64,000 nucleotides of DNA from assembly GCF_042665075.1 (NCBI RefSeq), contig NZ_JBHTBR010000002.1:1178001-1242000 (forward strand). Reading direction: 5' to 3'. Source of the stretch: Hirschia litorea. GTDB taxonomy: Bacteria > Pseudomonadota > Alphaproteobacteria > Caulobacterales > Hyphomonadaceae. This document shows positions 9,840-19,300 of the stretch, piece after piece (within the stretch, counting starts at the first letter, position 1; every line of letters starts with the position of its first letter). The notes beneath the pieces were generated by a model. It was not told the origin of the DNA. It saw only the letters and a program-made list of their open reading frames with translations, and ran no database searches. Made by a program: the position numbers and the translations under genes.

Positions 9840-10781
9840 ATGTCTACAGAAAAGATAGCAATATCAAGTATCAAGCCCAAGGACGCACAGCCGCAAAGCT
9901 GGGTTGATAAAATGCCAGACAGCCTAGAACCCTATTGCAGACTATCGCGCTATGATCGCCCTATCGGTATTTGGTTGCTTGCTCTGCCGGGTTGGGCAGG
10001 TATTTTATTTGCGCGCCTCAATGAAATTCCAGTTTGGAATGATCTTATTCTTGCTGCTCTTATCTTTGTTGGCGCAATTGCAATGCGCGGCGCTGGTTGC
10101 ACATATAATGACATTCTCGATAAAGATTTTGACGCCAAAGTCGATCGCACTGCCGGACGTCCCATCCCCGCTGGTCGTGTCAGCGTCAAACAAGCTTGGG
10201 TGTGGACACTTATTCAATGCCTGATTGGTTTAGCTGTCTTGCTCACCCTTCCGCGCTTTGCCCAATATATCGCGCTTGGCTCAATTCCGTTTGTCGCCGC
10301 CTACCCTCTCATGAAGCGCATCACTTGGTGGCCACAAGCTTGGCTCGGCCTCACATTAAATTGGGCTGCACTCGTCTCAATCGCCGCCATCAATAACGCA
10401 CTCACCTTACCAGATTTTCTCCTCTATTTCGGTTTCATGTTTTGGACCATTGGATATGACACTATCTATGCACTTCAAGACAAAGAAGATGACGCGATGA
10501 TTGGTGTGAAATCTACTGCTCGTCGATTTGGCGATAAAGTAAAAGCCGCCGTTTTCATCCTCTATGGATTATCTATTGCTTGCATTGGCGCAGCTTGTCT
10601 TTTGGCAAACGCTCCGATTGGATTGGTTGGCGTTGTTATTTTCGGTGGTCATTTAATGCTTCAAGCGATAAAGACGTCGCCAGACCAAGGTGACTCGGCT
10701 TTGGCAGTTTTCAAATCCAATCGCGAAGCGGCATTTTTGCTTATTGCGGGATTTGGCCTATCTGCCCTATTGCTGACCTAA
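9840..10781 (+). CDS. ubiA: 4-hydroxybenzoate polyprenyltransferase
   Basis: Integral membrane enzyme that attaches the polyprenyl tail to 4-hydroxybenzoate in ubiquinone biosynthesis. The 313-residue product has about eight to nine hydrophobic helices and both Asp-rich prenyl diphosphate/Mg motifs: NDILDKDFD near residue 98 and DTIYALQDKEDD near residue 205. An N-terminal hydrophilic stretch of about 35 residues precedes the conserved YCRLSRYDRPIG. Divergent from rsmE. Ubiquinone supply fits with the cytochrome oxidase genes at the window start, though they are not linked in one operon. Confidence 0.95.
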   Translation: MSTEKIAISSIKPKDAQPQSWVDKMPDSLEPYCRLSRYDRPIGIWLLALPGWAGILFARLNEIPVWNDLILAALIFVGAIAMRGAGCTYNDILDKDFDAKVDRTAGRPIPAGRVSVKQAWVWTLIQCLIGLAVLLTLPRFAQYIALGSIPFVAAYPLMKRITWWPQAWLGLTLNWAALVSIAAINNALTLPDFLLYFGFMFWTIGYDTIYALQDKEDDAMIGVKSTARRFGDKVKAAVFILYGLSIACIGAACLLANAPIGLVGVVIFGGHLMLQAIKTSPDQGDSALAVFKSNREAAFLLIAGFGLSALLLT

Positions 10782-10836
10782 CCTAAAACTAAGACCAAAA
10801 TAACACTCGCAGAATGCGGGCGAAGGAATGATGAAA

Positions 10837-11877
10837 ATGGCTGTCAAAAAATCTCGCAACATCTTCGGCGACGAAACAATGTCAATGACACTCGCCATCT
10901 CAACCGCACTCATGACAACATTATTTGTCGTTATTGGCGGTGTAACTTCTCTTCCTGAGTCAGATGACACGCAGGCACATAGCAATGTCGAGACACATTT
11001 AGAGCAGACAGCTACCACTGAGACACCTGCCCCTGAGCACAAAGACGACACGCAGCTAGCAGAAAGCACGGACTCGCACCTCACAACCCAAGCAGTCACG
11101 CCTGAAAAACCAGCCACACCAGTTGTCACGCCAACACCTGTTGAACCAACACCTATCGCCCCGCGCCCTGGTGCCAACAGATATGCAGAAAATATGCGCT
11201 TACTTTTGCCAGCTTTAGAATTTGAAGCGCGTTTTCCAGAAGGCAGCAGTGATGAGCCGGCCTATCGTTTTATTATGGAAAAAATAAGCGCCTATAGAGA
11301 CCGTTTACGTCATGACTCTGCTGAAGCAAAAAAAGACTTTGAAAGCAGAGATATAGCTTTCCACCCTTGGAGCGTGGACATCATCTTCCGTGAAATCCAA
11401 CGTAGTGGAAATATCGTATCTGCAATGGGACGCGAATACAGCTATACTGGCGGCGCTCATCCAAATTTGAACTGGCAAGGTCTTATCGCTGAAGCAGACA
11501 CAGGCGAAAGCATCACGCTATATGATATGTTCATGCCCCGTGTTGGCCTCTCTCCAGCATTGGCCATCGCTGCGTGTGAGAAAATCAAAGACGCCAAACT
11601 TGAACGCATGGGTGAAGCGACAATTGATGGCGACCCTATTGAGTGTGGGTCAAGCGCAATGAAAGATCGAATCTTCAATGCAGAAACCTCACTCACAGCG
11701 TCCACAACCAAAGACAAATTTGGCGGCGTTATGCTAATGTTTGCTCCCTATGAGCTTGGCCCTTATGTTGAAGGCCCATATACGATCGTCGTCAGCCAAG
11801 CAATTTTTGCAGATGACCTACGTCCCGAATATCGCACACTTTTTTCTGGTGACGCTATCCGCCCACAAACAGAATAG
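10837..11877 (+). CDS. Membrane-anchored DUF4163/DUF3298 (RsiV-like) protein
   Basis: A 346-residue protein with one N-terminal transmembrane helix near residues 15-38, a Thr/Pro/Glu-rich linker to about residue 115 and a soluble extracytoplasmic domain. The latter has YSYTGGAHPN near residue 208 and FAPYELGPYVEGPY near residue 305, the signatures of DUF4163 and DUF3298, the fold of the Bacillus anti-sigma factor RsiV. No sigma factor gene lies next to it, so an anti-sigma role is not supported; a lysozyme- or peptidoglycan-related role is only possible. Three ATGs lie within 10 bases; I chose 10837 because AAGGA lies nine bases before it. Confidence 0.75.
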   Translation: MAVKKSRNIFGDETMSMTLAISTALMTTLFVVIGGVTSLPESDDTQAHSNVETHLEQTATTETPAPEHKDDTQLAESTDSHLTTQAVTPEKPATPVVTPTPVEPTPIAPRPGANRYAENMRLLLPALEFEARFPEGSSDEPAYRFIMEKISAYRDRLRHDSAEAKKDFESRDIAFHPWSVDIIFREIQRSGNIVSAMGREYSYTGGAHPNLNWQGLIAEADTGESITLYDMFMPRVGLSPALAIAACEKIKDAKLERMGEATIDGDPIECGSSAMKDRIFNAETSLTASTTKDKFGGVMLMFAPYELGPYVEGPYTIVVSQAIFADDLRPEYRTLFSGDAIRPQTE

Positions 11878-11996
11878 TCTTGTATTAAATTCCTCTATAG
11901 CTGGATCACTTTCTGGCGTTCACAATCAATTGTTTGGTAGTTTATCTGAATGTTTGGCATATTTGCCTCATGACACATTCAGATAAAGGCTCCGAT

Positions 11997-12596
11997 ATGA
12001 AATTTGGCTCATGGCTTTCCGAACGCCCAATATCACGGCGCGGCGCATTTGTATTTTTAGGCGGCGGCGCTGCCCTCGCAAGTGGCGCATTGGTCACGAA
12101 CGCTCTTGCAGCGCCATCTGACCAAGCCCCTCAAAGCAGTCAAGCAACAACAGATGCCCCCGAAACAGCTCCTAACTTTGAGGAAATGCCCGCTAAAGAC
12201 TGGCAATCCATCTCCAATGATGAATGGAAAGAGCGTCTTGATAAGGATGCCTTCAACATTCTTCGCAAAGAAGCTACAGAACGTCCCTTTTCTAGCTCTC
12301 TAAACAACGAGAAGCGCGTTGGCTGGTTTGCGTGTGCAGGCTGCGGTCAAATCCTCTTCACGTCTTCGCAAAAATACGATTCTGGAACAGGTTGGCCAAG
12401 CTTTGTGGACGCCATACCCGGACGCCTCGAAACCAAGCCAGATAGAACACTTTTCTATACCCGCACAGAATACCATTGTTCGCGTTGCGGCGGTCACCAA
12501 GGACATGTGTTTGATGACGGCCCAGCACCGACAGGAAAACGTTGGTGTAATAATGGTGATGCCTTGGTCTTCGTTCCCGAAGATAGCCTCACCTAA
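11997..12596 (+). CDS. msrB: Peptide-methionine (R)-S-oxide reductase, Tat-exported
   Basis: Reduces methionine-R-sulfoxide in oxidised proteins. The 199-residue product starts with a twin-arginine signal (PISRRGAFVFLGGG) followed by a hydrophobic stretch ending ALAA, so it should act in the periplasm. The MsrB domain covers about residues 65-199: GWFACAGCG and CSRCGGHQGH supply the four zinc Cys, SGTGWPSF is the substrate pocket, and RWCNN holds the catalytic Cys. The frame is open 21 codons further upstream, but AAAGG seven bases before the ATG at 11997 and the Tat signal fix the start. Confidence 0.92.
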   Translation: MKFGSWLSERPISRRGAFVFLGGGAALASGALVTNALAAPSDQAPQSSQATTDAPETAPNFEEMPAKDWQSISNDEWKERLDKDAFNILRKEATERPFSSSLNNEKRVGWFACAGCGQILFTSSQKYDSGTGWPSFVDAIPGRLETKPDRTLFYTRTEYHCSRCGGHQGHVFDDGPAPTGKRWCNNGDALVFVPEDSLT

Positions 12597-12611
12597 TACG
12601 TGAAGACCGCT

Positions 12612-12643
12612 TATCTATGCGCCTATTCAACGGCGCATAGATA
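12612..12643. terminator. Hairpin between convergent genes
   Basis: TATCTATGCGCC (12612-12623) and GGCGCATAGATA (12632-12643) form a perfect 12-bp stem with an eight-base loop. It includes the last codons and stop of the lipoprotein gene on the minus strand. There is no good T tract on either side, so it may be a weak or factor-assisted terminator or a 3' end stabiliser. Confidence 0.45.
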
Positions 12644-13228
12644 TTCATCATCACTCACTTCGCGGCCAGCTTCACATCCAATCTGCACAAATTTTCCGGC
12701 AACCTCACCGAGCCATTCACTACGTGATTGATACTCATCTAGTGAAGTCACGCGATTGGGAGGCTTCATCACCCATGCTGGCAAATCAATGTTCACACAT
12801 GTCTGCATTGGTTGCTCATTTGCATTGCACAAATCATCACGCAATTGAAGCAAATCACGCACCCCAGACCGCAGAGCTGTATCTATACGCATCAATTCGT
12901 CTTCTGAAATTTCAGTATGCTTCAGCTCCATAGCATTTTGGGCATTCGAAATCATTACCCCCCAACGCTCAGCCCCTATCACAACAGTTAAAGGATCCAA
13001 ATTTTTGCGCAGCCCCACAGCACGCACAGTCTCTGGCCTATTCTCTAACTGAGCACGACTGGTCTGCTTAGGTTCCAGGCCACATGCAGACACACACCAG
13101 ACAGTCAGCACGCATAGAGCACAAATGCCAAATATGCGCTTCAATATAGAAAATTCCGAAAAAGGTGTTTGAACAGTACTCGTTTTTATTGGTACGCTAC
13201 GCGACAAGTTCAGCTTTAATGGGAGCAT
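12623..13228 (-). CDS. Putative lipoprotein of unknown function
   Basis: A 201-residue product I do not recognise. A basic N-terminus of about 30 residues precedes a hydrophobic segment that ends in the lipobox-like VSAC near residue 49, so it is probably a lipoprotein, with an unusually long n-region; an internal start closer to the hydrophobic segment is possible. The mature part is soluble, helix-prone, with four Cys (two in LCNANEQPMQTC) that could pair in the periplasm. A near-perfect AGGAGG five bases before the ATG at 13228 supports this start. Single gene, convergent with msrB. Confidence 0.65.
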   Translation of the reverse strand: MLPLKLNLSRSVPIKTSTVQTPFSEFSILKRIFGICALCVLTVWCVSACGLEPKQTSRAQLENRPETVRAVGLRKNLDPLTVVIGAERWGVMISNAQNAMELKHTEISEDELMRIDTALRSGVRDLLQLRDDLCNANEQPMQTCVNIDLPAWVMKPPNRVTSLDEYQSRSEWLGEVAGKFVQIGCEAGREVSDDEYLCAVE

Positions 13229-13360
13229 AAGCACCTCCTGAAATGTACGTTAAATGTATTGTCTCGCCTAAAACACGAATAAGTCACCCAAACTCGCCCA
13301 CCTGTATTCATATTAAAACGCTCAAACCGCGTTTTTGTCTATCCCCGAGGACTCAAAATC

Positions 13361-14029
13361 ATGACAATTAATTTAGAAATGGTATCGGATGTTGTATGCC
13401 CATGGTGCTGGTTGGGTCTGCGTCGAGTGACATCTGCAATAGAGATTTTCGGGGCTGAAAAAATTGATTTTCGGATGCGACCTTTTCAATTGGATGCATC
13501 AATTCCGTCGCAAGGTGTTGATTATAAAGAATATATGAAAAACAAATTTGGAGACACTTCCAAAGACAATAAATGGGTTCAAATGCGTCAGCACCTTGAG
13601 GCAGCTGGTGAAGCTGAAAACATTCCATTCCGTTTTGAAGATATTCCTATTCGTCCTAACACGTTTAACGCACACAGGATTATTCGCTGGGCACAAGGCC
13701 AATCTGTCGATGGTAAATCGCTCGGTCCGCGTGCCGCTGAAGCCCTCTTTCACGCCTATTTTAAGCGCCACAAGGATATTGGAGACACCAAAATTCTCCT
13801 AAATATCGCTGAACAAGTTGGTCTCATCCCTGAAGTCGTTGAGAAGCTTTTCAATGAAGACGCTGATATAAAACCGCTCCAAGATGAAGAAGCATTTTAC
13901 CGCAATTTGGGCGTTAGCGGCGTACCCACATTTATAGCAAACGGTAAATACGCCATCCAAGGCGCACAGGAAGTCACCTCACTTGTTACCTTCCTTGAGC
14001 AAGTTGAAGCTGGCCCACCAGACATGTAA
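13361..14029 (+). CDS. DsbA-family oxidoreductase (FrnE-like)
   Basis: A 222-residue thioredoxin-fold protein without a signal peptide, so cytoplasmic. CPWC (Cys13, Cys16) near the N-terminus is the redox motif, the large helical insertion spans about residues 50-165, and VSGVPTFIANGKY near residue 187 carries the cis-Pro loop. This is the FrnE / 2-hydroxychromene-2-carboxylate isomerase-like branch of the DsbA family. These are thiol oxidoreductases or isomerases; the substrate is not evident. GAGG precedes the ATG. It is convergent with the ABC exporter gene, 21 bases away. Confidence 0.88.
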   Translation: MTINLEMVSDVVCPWCWLGLRRVTSAIEIFGAEKIDFRMRPFQLDASIPSQGVDYKEYMKNKFGDTSKDNKWVQMRQHLEAAGEAENIPFRFEDIPIRPNTFNAHRIIRWAQGQSVDGKSLGPRAAEALFHAYFKRHKDIGDTKILLNIAEQVGLIPEVVEKLFNEDADIKPLQDEEAFYRNLGVSGVPTFIANGKYAIQGAQEVTSLVTFLEQVEAGPPDM

Positions 14030-14050
14030 AAATGAAACGATATTTCTATA

Positions 14051-15832
14051 TTATTCAGAGAGTTGAAGCTTTACGAGGTCTGCATAAACAGCATTCTTCT
14101 GCATAAGCGTCTCGTGGCTTCCCTCTTCAACAACACGCCCTTTGTCGAGCACAAATATCTTATCTGCAGATCGTACCGTTGATAACCGGTGCGCAATAAT
14201 TAGAGTTGTGCGTCCTTTAGATAATTGCTCCAAAGCTGCCTGCACTTTAGCTTCCGAACTCGCATCTAACGCACTCGTCGCTTCATCTAGCAGCAATATC
14301 GGTGCATCTCGCAAAATTGCCCGCGCTATTGCAATACGTTGACGTTGACCGCCTGAAAGATTGCGCCCACCTTCTCCCGCTTGCGTATCCAATCCTTGCG
14401 GTAGATCATACACAAAATCACACGCAGCAGCATCAAGTGCTGCAGTTATTTCTGCTTCACTCGCATCCATACGCCCGAGCGCGATATTTGCCCGCAATGT
14501 ATCGTCAAATAAGAAAGCATCTTGGGCCACTAAAGACATTTGAGACCGCAAACTTTTGCGTTGCACATCGCGTATATCATGCCCATCAAGGATAATCTTG
14601 CCGCCAGAAACGTCATACAATCTCAGTGCGAGATTAAAAACTGTTGATTTCCCTGCCCCTGATGGCCCGACGAGCGCAATGGTCTGTCCTGGCTCTGCAT
14701 GAAAAGTCAGCCCGTTCAAAACACCTTGATCGCCATAGCCAAATTCCACGCCCTCAAACGCGATAGCACCACGACTTTCAGATAGTTCAATAGCATCAGG
14801 TTTATCAGCCACTTTGTCCGGCGCATCCAGCACAGCATAAATGCGCTCCAATGCAGCCAATCCTTCATTTGCAACCGAATTTAGCGTGCCCAAAGCCCGC
14901 ACTTCAGGCGAAGCAGCTCCAATCGCCGCAATAAACCCACCAAAATCCCCAACAGTCGCTTCACCATTCATGATGCGCCAGCCTGTAAAGGCAAACACAC
15001 CAGCAAGCGCTGCTCCGCCTACAATCTCAAGCAAGGGATCGACCAAAGCTTTTGAACGTAGAACTTTCAGGTATAAACGCGCCCGTTCCAGAAACCCCGC
15101 ATGTGCGCGTGCATTTTGATAATCTTCTAAATTAAATGCTTTAGATGTCCGCCCGCCTTGAAAGCCTTCATTCAAAAGTGCAGTCATTTCACCTGTTTGT
15201 TGTTGGGCTGCTTTAGACACTTTACGCAATCTATTCCCAATCTGAACAACCGGCGCAAAAGCTATCGGATAGACCACCAATACCATAAGCGCCAACGCCC
15301 AATCATACCAAAACATGGTGGCGACACAGGCGATTATTGTTAGCACACCTTTGATTAAATTCGTCGCCACACGCAAAGCTGCTTCGCGAACAAGATTCAT
15401 GTCATTGATAAATTGGGAAACAAACTCCCCCGATGCAGCAGCTGTTAAGCGCGCATAATCGCCCTCTATCAAACGACTAAACAATGCATCCTGAATGCTT
15501 ACCAAGCCCAATTGTACGGCAGAGTTATTCAAAATCGTTTGAATATAAAGCGACACAGATCGGATTGTGGCAAAGCCAATCACAGCACAAGGCAATAGCC
15601 ACATCATTGTGTTGGAAGGCAAACCGATATTCAAAAAAGGAATATTGACTACACCTTCGCCATGCTCGGTCGCACTGAGCCAGTCCAGTCCCGTTTTGAC
15701 CATTAAGCCATAACTTGCCACGGCTAGCGCAGTAATTGCTGAAAACAGTGCACCAAGCGCAAACAAGCGCCAATGCTTCGCCATCCAATCAGACGCGAAG
15801 CGAGGCAATAAATTGTTTTTGGGTTTAGCCAT
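14051..15832 (-). CDS. ABC exporter, fused permease and ATPase (MsbA-like)
   Basis: A 593-residue half-transporter that should work as a homodimer. About six transmembrane helices occupy residues 20-320, followed by an ATPase domain with Walker A GPSGAGKST near residue 375, signature LSGGQRQR, Walker B ILLLDEATSALD and the switch His in IIAHRLST. Its place next to cysQ/DUF4170/tldE and near waaA and lpxK suggests lipid A core flipping, the role of MsbA, but multidrug exporters have the same architecture. It starts 34 bases after the CysQ-DUF4170 stop and is probably in that operon. Confidence 0.85.
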   Translation of the reverse strand: MAKPKNNLLPRFASDWMAKHWRLFALGALFSAITALAVASYGLMVKTGLDWLSATEHGEGVVNIPFLNIGLPSNTMMWLLPCAVIGFATIRSVSLYIQTILNNSAVQLGLVSIQDALFSRLIEGDYARLTAAASGEFVSQFINDMNLVREAALRVATNLIKGVLTIIACVATMFWYDWALALMVLVVYPIAFAPVVQIGNRLRKVSKAAQQQTGEMTALLNEGFQGGRTSKAFNLEDYQNARAHAGFLERARLYLKVLRSKALVDPLLEIVGGAALAGVFAFTGWRIMNGEATVGDFGGFIAAIGAASPEVRALGTLNSVANEGLAALERIYAVLDAPDKVADKPDAIELSESRGAIAFEGVEFGYGDQGVLNGLTFHAEPGQTIALVGPSGAGKSTVFNLALRLYDVSGGKIILDGHDIRDVQRKSLRSQMSLVAQDAFLFDDTLRANIALGRMDASEAEITAALDAAACDFVYDLPQGLDTQAGEGGRNLSGGQRQRIAIARAILRDAPILLLDEATSALDASSEAKVQAALEQLSKGRTTLIIAHRLSTVRSADKIFVLDKGRVVEEGSHETLMQKNAVYADLVKLQLSE

Positions 15833-15866
15833 AATACAGCCCTATAAACACAAGGGCCTGACCTTC

Positions 15867-17024
15867 CTAAACGTCGTGTGAATGACCCGTTTCAGGGTCC
15901 ATCAAACGGTGTGCGTGAAGAATAAAGAAGCGCATTTCAGCATTATCAACAGTACGTTGAGCAGCTGCTTTCCATGCATTATAGGCTTCTTCGTGCGATC
16001 CGAATGCGCCAACAAATTCAACTTGCTTCAAGTCTTCAAACTCGATGCCTGTTACATCTTTTAGCTCACCACCGATAACGAGGTGTAGCAATTGTTTGCT
16101 TGGGTTTGGTGCCTTGGTGTTCATTGGATCCAACTTCATTCTAGCGTGATTTGAATTTTGTGTCTGTGACTCAACAACATCTTCCCCCTTTGGGTCAAAT
16201 ATTGAGGCGAGTCGTACTTTATCTAATAGCAATGGTTGCAAGTTTTTGCCAGCACCAACAACGCTACGCTGCACAGGGATACGGCCATTAAATGTATATT
16301 CGCGTCCTTTATGGTCGCAACATGCCCCGCCTGCTTCTTTCAAGATCAGTGATGCCGCTGCTAAATCCCAGTCGCATTTATTACCAAGTGCAATAACAGC
16401 ATCCCATTTTCCGCTTGCAACCAAAGCAATTCGATACGCCACGGCATTGGGAATAGGATCTGCCAATTCCATGTCAGGCCATGCTGGCATACCTTCACGT
16501 GGCTCAAATTGTCGATGATGTCCAATCATTTTACAATTGGCGATTTGGTCTGTTTGACTTGCAAAAATAGGTACGCCGTTCAAGCGCGCACCTCCTCCCT
16601 TTTGGGCCTCAAACATTTCATCCGTTGACGGGTTGTATACAACGCCCGCCACAGAAACATCGTGATCGAGCAAAGCAATCGACACGCAGAAAAAGGGTTG
16701 TCCGGCAATGAAAGCTTTCGTTCCATCAATAGGATCGACCACGAAAACACGACTCATATCGCGGTTTTCAGCATCATCTTTGGTTTCTTCTGATAGCCAC
16801 CCATAGGTTGGACGTTCAGAGAGTAACCTTTGCGCAATGCGGTCATTCACTGCTATGTCAGCTTGCGTGACAGGATTATTGGGTGACTTATCCCATTGTT
16901 TAGCTCCCGCATGAAACCAATTCATAGCGAGTTCCCCTGCTTCACGCGCAACATCGCGAAGCAGCTTTAAATCATCTTCAATTCTTGCAGCTTCATTAGA
17001 GTCCAGCAAGCGACATCCCATCAA
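15867..17024 (-). CDS. cysQ: CysQ-type phosphatase fused to DUF4170
   Basis: Residues 1-275 form an inositol monophosphatase-fold 3'(2'),5'-bisphosphate nucleotidase: VVDPIDGTKAFIAG near residue 95 and WDLAAASLILKEAGG near residue 215 are its metal-binding motifs. CysQ hydrolyses PAP from sulfate assimilation. A polar linker (about 276-305) joins it to a C-terminal domain matching DUF4170 (LLHLVIGGELKD, FVGAFGSHEEAYNAW). In most alphaproteobacteria I know, these are adjacent separate genes. An in-frame ATG at 16124 with GGAT before it could also give free DUF4170 (85 residues). The first 29 bases overlap the end of tldE, implying translational coupling. Confidence 0.9.
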   Translation of the reverse strand: MMGCRLLDSNEAARIEDDLKLLRDVAREAGELAMNWFHAGAKQWDKSPNNPVTQADIAVNDRIAQRLLSERPTYGWLSEETKDDAENRDMSRVFVVDPIDGTKAFIAGQPFFCVSIALLDHDVSVAGVVYNPSTDEMFEAQKGGGARLNGVPIFASQTDQIANCKMIGHHRQFEPREGMPAWPDMELADPIPNAVAYRIALVASGKWDAVIALGNKCDWDLAAASLILKEAGGACCDHKGREYTFNGRIPVQRSVVGAGKNLQPLLLDKVRLASIFDPKGEDVVESQTQNSNHARMKLDPMNTKAPNPSKQLLHLVIGGELKDVTGIEFEDLKQVEFVGAFGSHEEAYNAWKAAAQRTVDNAEMRFFILHAHRLMDPETGHSHDV

Positions 17025-18336
17025 TCAAGACACTTGGTGCATTCATAGAGCCACGAATTTCAAGGTCAGATCCCGGCACAAGGCGTTTAAACATTGCTGG
17101 CAACTCACCTGCAATCGTCACCTCAGATACAGGATGCACAATCACACCATTTTCAAACCAAAAACCCGATACGCCAACAGAATAATCACCAGTATTTGCG
17201 TTAATCGACGGACCAAACATATCGGTCACAAGCAATCCTTTGCCAGCTTCTTTCATCAATCCAGCTTGATCTAGTTTCCCCGGTGCCAGATTTAAGTTCG
17301 TCGTCGTTACACCGGGAGGGTCACCAAATCCTGATGACGCCATTCCATTCGGTTTCAATCCCAATTGCTTGGCTGAAGGACCAGAGAGCAACCATTGCGT
17401 CAGCACGCCATTATCAATGAGTTTCTTCTTGGAAACCGCACGCCCTTCACCATCAAACCAACGAGAGCCCCAGCCACCAAGCACGAATGGATCATCAATA
17501 ACATCCACACCATCCGCAAAGACTTGCTCGCCCATTTTATCTTTTAGAAAAGACACACCACGCGCCACAGCTGGACCAGATATCGCACCAATAAACGAGC
17601 TCAAAAGGCGGCTTGATAGTCTCCGATCATAAATGACCGCCGCCGTCTGTGATTTTATTTTTTGAGGCGCTAGGCGCGCTATTGCACGCTGTGCCGCTGT
17701 TAGACCAACAGATGCTGGTGTTGGCATATCTACATATTTGCGCTTCGCCCAGCTTTCATAATCGCGCTCCATAGCGTCATCTTTTTCTGCAATCGCCACA
17801 ACAGAAACGGATGTCGAACCGCCTGTTTTGACTGCTGAAAAACCGTTAGAAGCTGCAACATAGCCAGTTGATGCACTCCATGTTGCGCCTGCATGGTCAA
17901 TTTGCTTTACCCCCTCAACACCAAGCGCAGCACCTTCTGCTTCTAGTGCACGTTGCTTGAGCATATCAGCGCTCGGGCTTTCGTCGCCCCCAAGCTGTAA
18001 ATCAACATATTCCGTTGCAATTTCATCCGATGGCGTAATGCCACAATATTTATCTTCCGGTGCTGCTTTAGCCATAGCGACAACGCGCTCAACCATCGCC
18101 TGCAATCCATCAGGAGACATATCCGAACCAGACACATGTGCTTGACGTTGGCCTACAAGAGCACGCAGCGATACCCCGCCGGATTCTTCACGCTCCACAC
18201 CTTCTAATTCGCCATTACGTACCTCGACGCTCAAGCTTTCGCTTGTCGCCAGACTCGCATCCGCACTATCAGCGCCAGCTTTTAAAGTCGCTTCGATAAG
18301 GGATGATAAAATATCTGCTTTGTTTTCGTATGTCAT
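16996..18336 (-). CDS. tldE: TldE (PmbA) metalloprotease partner subunit
   Basis: Non-catalytic partner of TldD in the heterodimeric protease. The 446-residue product matches TldE/PmbA in order and length: ESLSVEVRNGELEGVEREE near residue 33, SSFIGAISGPAVARG, a GGWGSRWFDGEG block near residue 290, and FGPSINANTGDYSVGVSGFW near the C-terminus. It lacks HExxxH, as expected for TldE. The upstream frame extends 18 codons, but homology starts at MTYENKADIL. First gene of a tldE-cysQ-msbA-like operon. Confidence 0.94.
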   Translation of the reverse strand: MTYENKADILSSLIEATLKAGADSADASLATSESLSVEVRNGELEGVEREESGGVSLRALVGQRQAHVSGSDMSPDGLQAMVERVVAMAKAAPEDKYCGITPSDEIATEYVDLQLGGDESPSADMLKQRALEAEGAALGVEGVKQIDHAGATWSASTGYVAASNGFSAVKTGGSTSVSVVAIAEKDDAMERDYESWAKRKYVDMPTPASVGLTAAQRAIARLAPQKIKSQTAAVIYDRRLSSRLLSSFIGAISGPAVARGVSFLKDKMGEQVFADGVDVIDDPFVLGGWGSRWFDGEGRAVSKKKLIDNGVLTQWLLSGPSAKQLGLKPNGMASSGFGDPPGVTTTNLNLAPGKLDQAGLMKEAGKGLLVTDMFGPSINANTGDYSVGVSGFWFENGVIVHPVSEVTIAGELPAMFKRLVPGSDLEIRGSMNAPSVLIDGMSLAGL

Positions 18337-18436
18337 ACTTAACGTATGGACTGCTCCGCTAAAATGTTCAACGCAGCAATTCTTGAGCAAGACAATTTTT
18401 TGTACAGAAACTTACCGCTATCACAAATTTTCATTT

Positions 18437-18808
18437 TCAATTCGTGAGTGATGGCGTTGTGTGGAACATTAAGAAAGACGCCTTATCCCAATAAGCGCGC
18501 TGATGTGTAATTTCACCATTCTTTACTTCAAAATACCCACACCCCTGCACGCCATTAGGGTCTTTCCAATCTAGCGTCACCCAGTGACCATCGCCTTTAA
18601 TCTCATCCACAATGCAAAATATCTGAAACGTCGCAAACTCATTTGCATACATTTTGCGAATCGCATCCCGCCCAGATACAATAGATTGGGTCATGTCATG
18701 AAAGGTCGCGTCTTCAGCGTATAGATTAGCAATGCGCGTCACATCAACGGCATTGAAGGCATCCACCCACGCTCGCACGGTTTCTTTGGGCTGTAAATTT
18801 TCAACCAT
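18437..18808 (-). CDS. SnoaL-like (NTF2-fold) protein
   Basis: A 123-residue single-domain protein. ETVRAWVDAFNAVDVTRIANLYAEDATFHDM near the N-terminus, then GRDAIRKMY, and later GYFEVKNGEITHQRAYWD, are typical of the SnoaL/NTF2-like cone fold used by small isomerases, hydrolases and ligand-binding proteins. Neither substrate nor pathway can be inferred. The frame opens 11 codons further upstream; I chose the Met that begins the family-like segment, but no clear ribosome-binding site decides the start. Confidence 0.75.
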   Translation of the reverse strand: MVENLQPKETVRAWVDAFNAVDVTRIANLYAEDATFHDMTQSIVSGRDAIRKMYANEFATFQIFCIVDEIKGDGHWVTLDWKDPNGVQGCGYFEVKNGEITHQRAYWDKASFLMFHTTPSLTN

Positions 18809-18913
18809 AAACGCGCGCCATATCAAGAAACGAAGCAACAAAAAAGGAAACGAATAAGATTCGTTCCCTTAAAATTATTCAGAATATCTGCTCAAGAAAA
18901 GCAGTTATGAATT

Positions 18914-19201
18914 TTAGTTGTCACGTGCGTCCGGTAGACGGTCATTAATATCATCGCGGATATCAAGTAGTGTCACGATCAAACCACACAAAATTGTTGA
19001 TGCAAACCAACCTACGACCAAACCAGCGACAATTGCCACAAGACCTTCACCCGCTTCGGTCAAACGACGACCAAACAAATCAAAGAAAGTAGCGTTAACC
19101 GCCTTACGCTCAAGGAATGTACCCAGAGCAAACACAATAATCACAGCAAAGTACGCGATATATACAAGGCTGCGAAAGCTGTTGATGATGAAGAACTTCA
19201 T
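18914..19201 (-). CDS. Small two-helix membrane protein
   Basis: A 95-residue protein with two hydrophobic stretches near residues 8-28 and 48-78 joined by a charged loop, and an acidic tail ending DIRDDINDRLPDARDN. The helix-loop-helix layout followed by a short polar tail resembles DUF4282 proteins, but I see no decisive motif. AAGG precedes the ATG. Lies between the SnoaL-like and phosphatase genes on the same strand, about 100 bases from each, so co-transcription is uncertain. Confidence 0.65.
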   Translation of the reverse strand: MKFFIINSFRSLVYIAYFAVIIVFALGTFLERKAVNATFFDLFGRRLTEAGEGLVAIVAGLVVGWFASTILCGLIVTLLDIRDDINDRLPDARDN

Positions 19202-19300
19202 AGCGAACCTTTTATCCTATCCAGCGCCTAAATATTACTCTTGGCGGTTTGAACTATAGTTTCAAGCGTTTTCACCCAAATCGGGTAATTAATAAACCCC

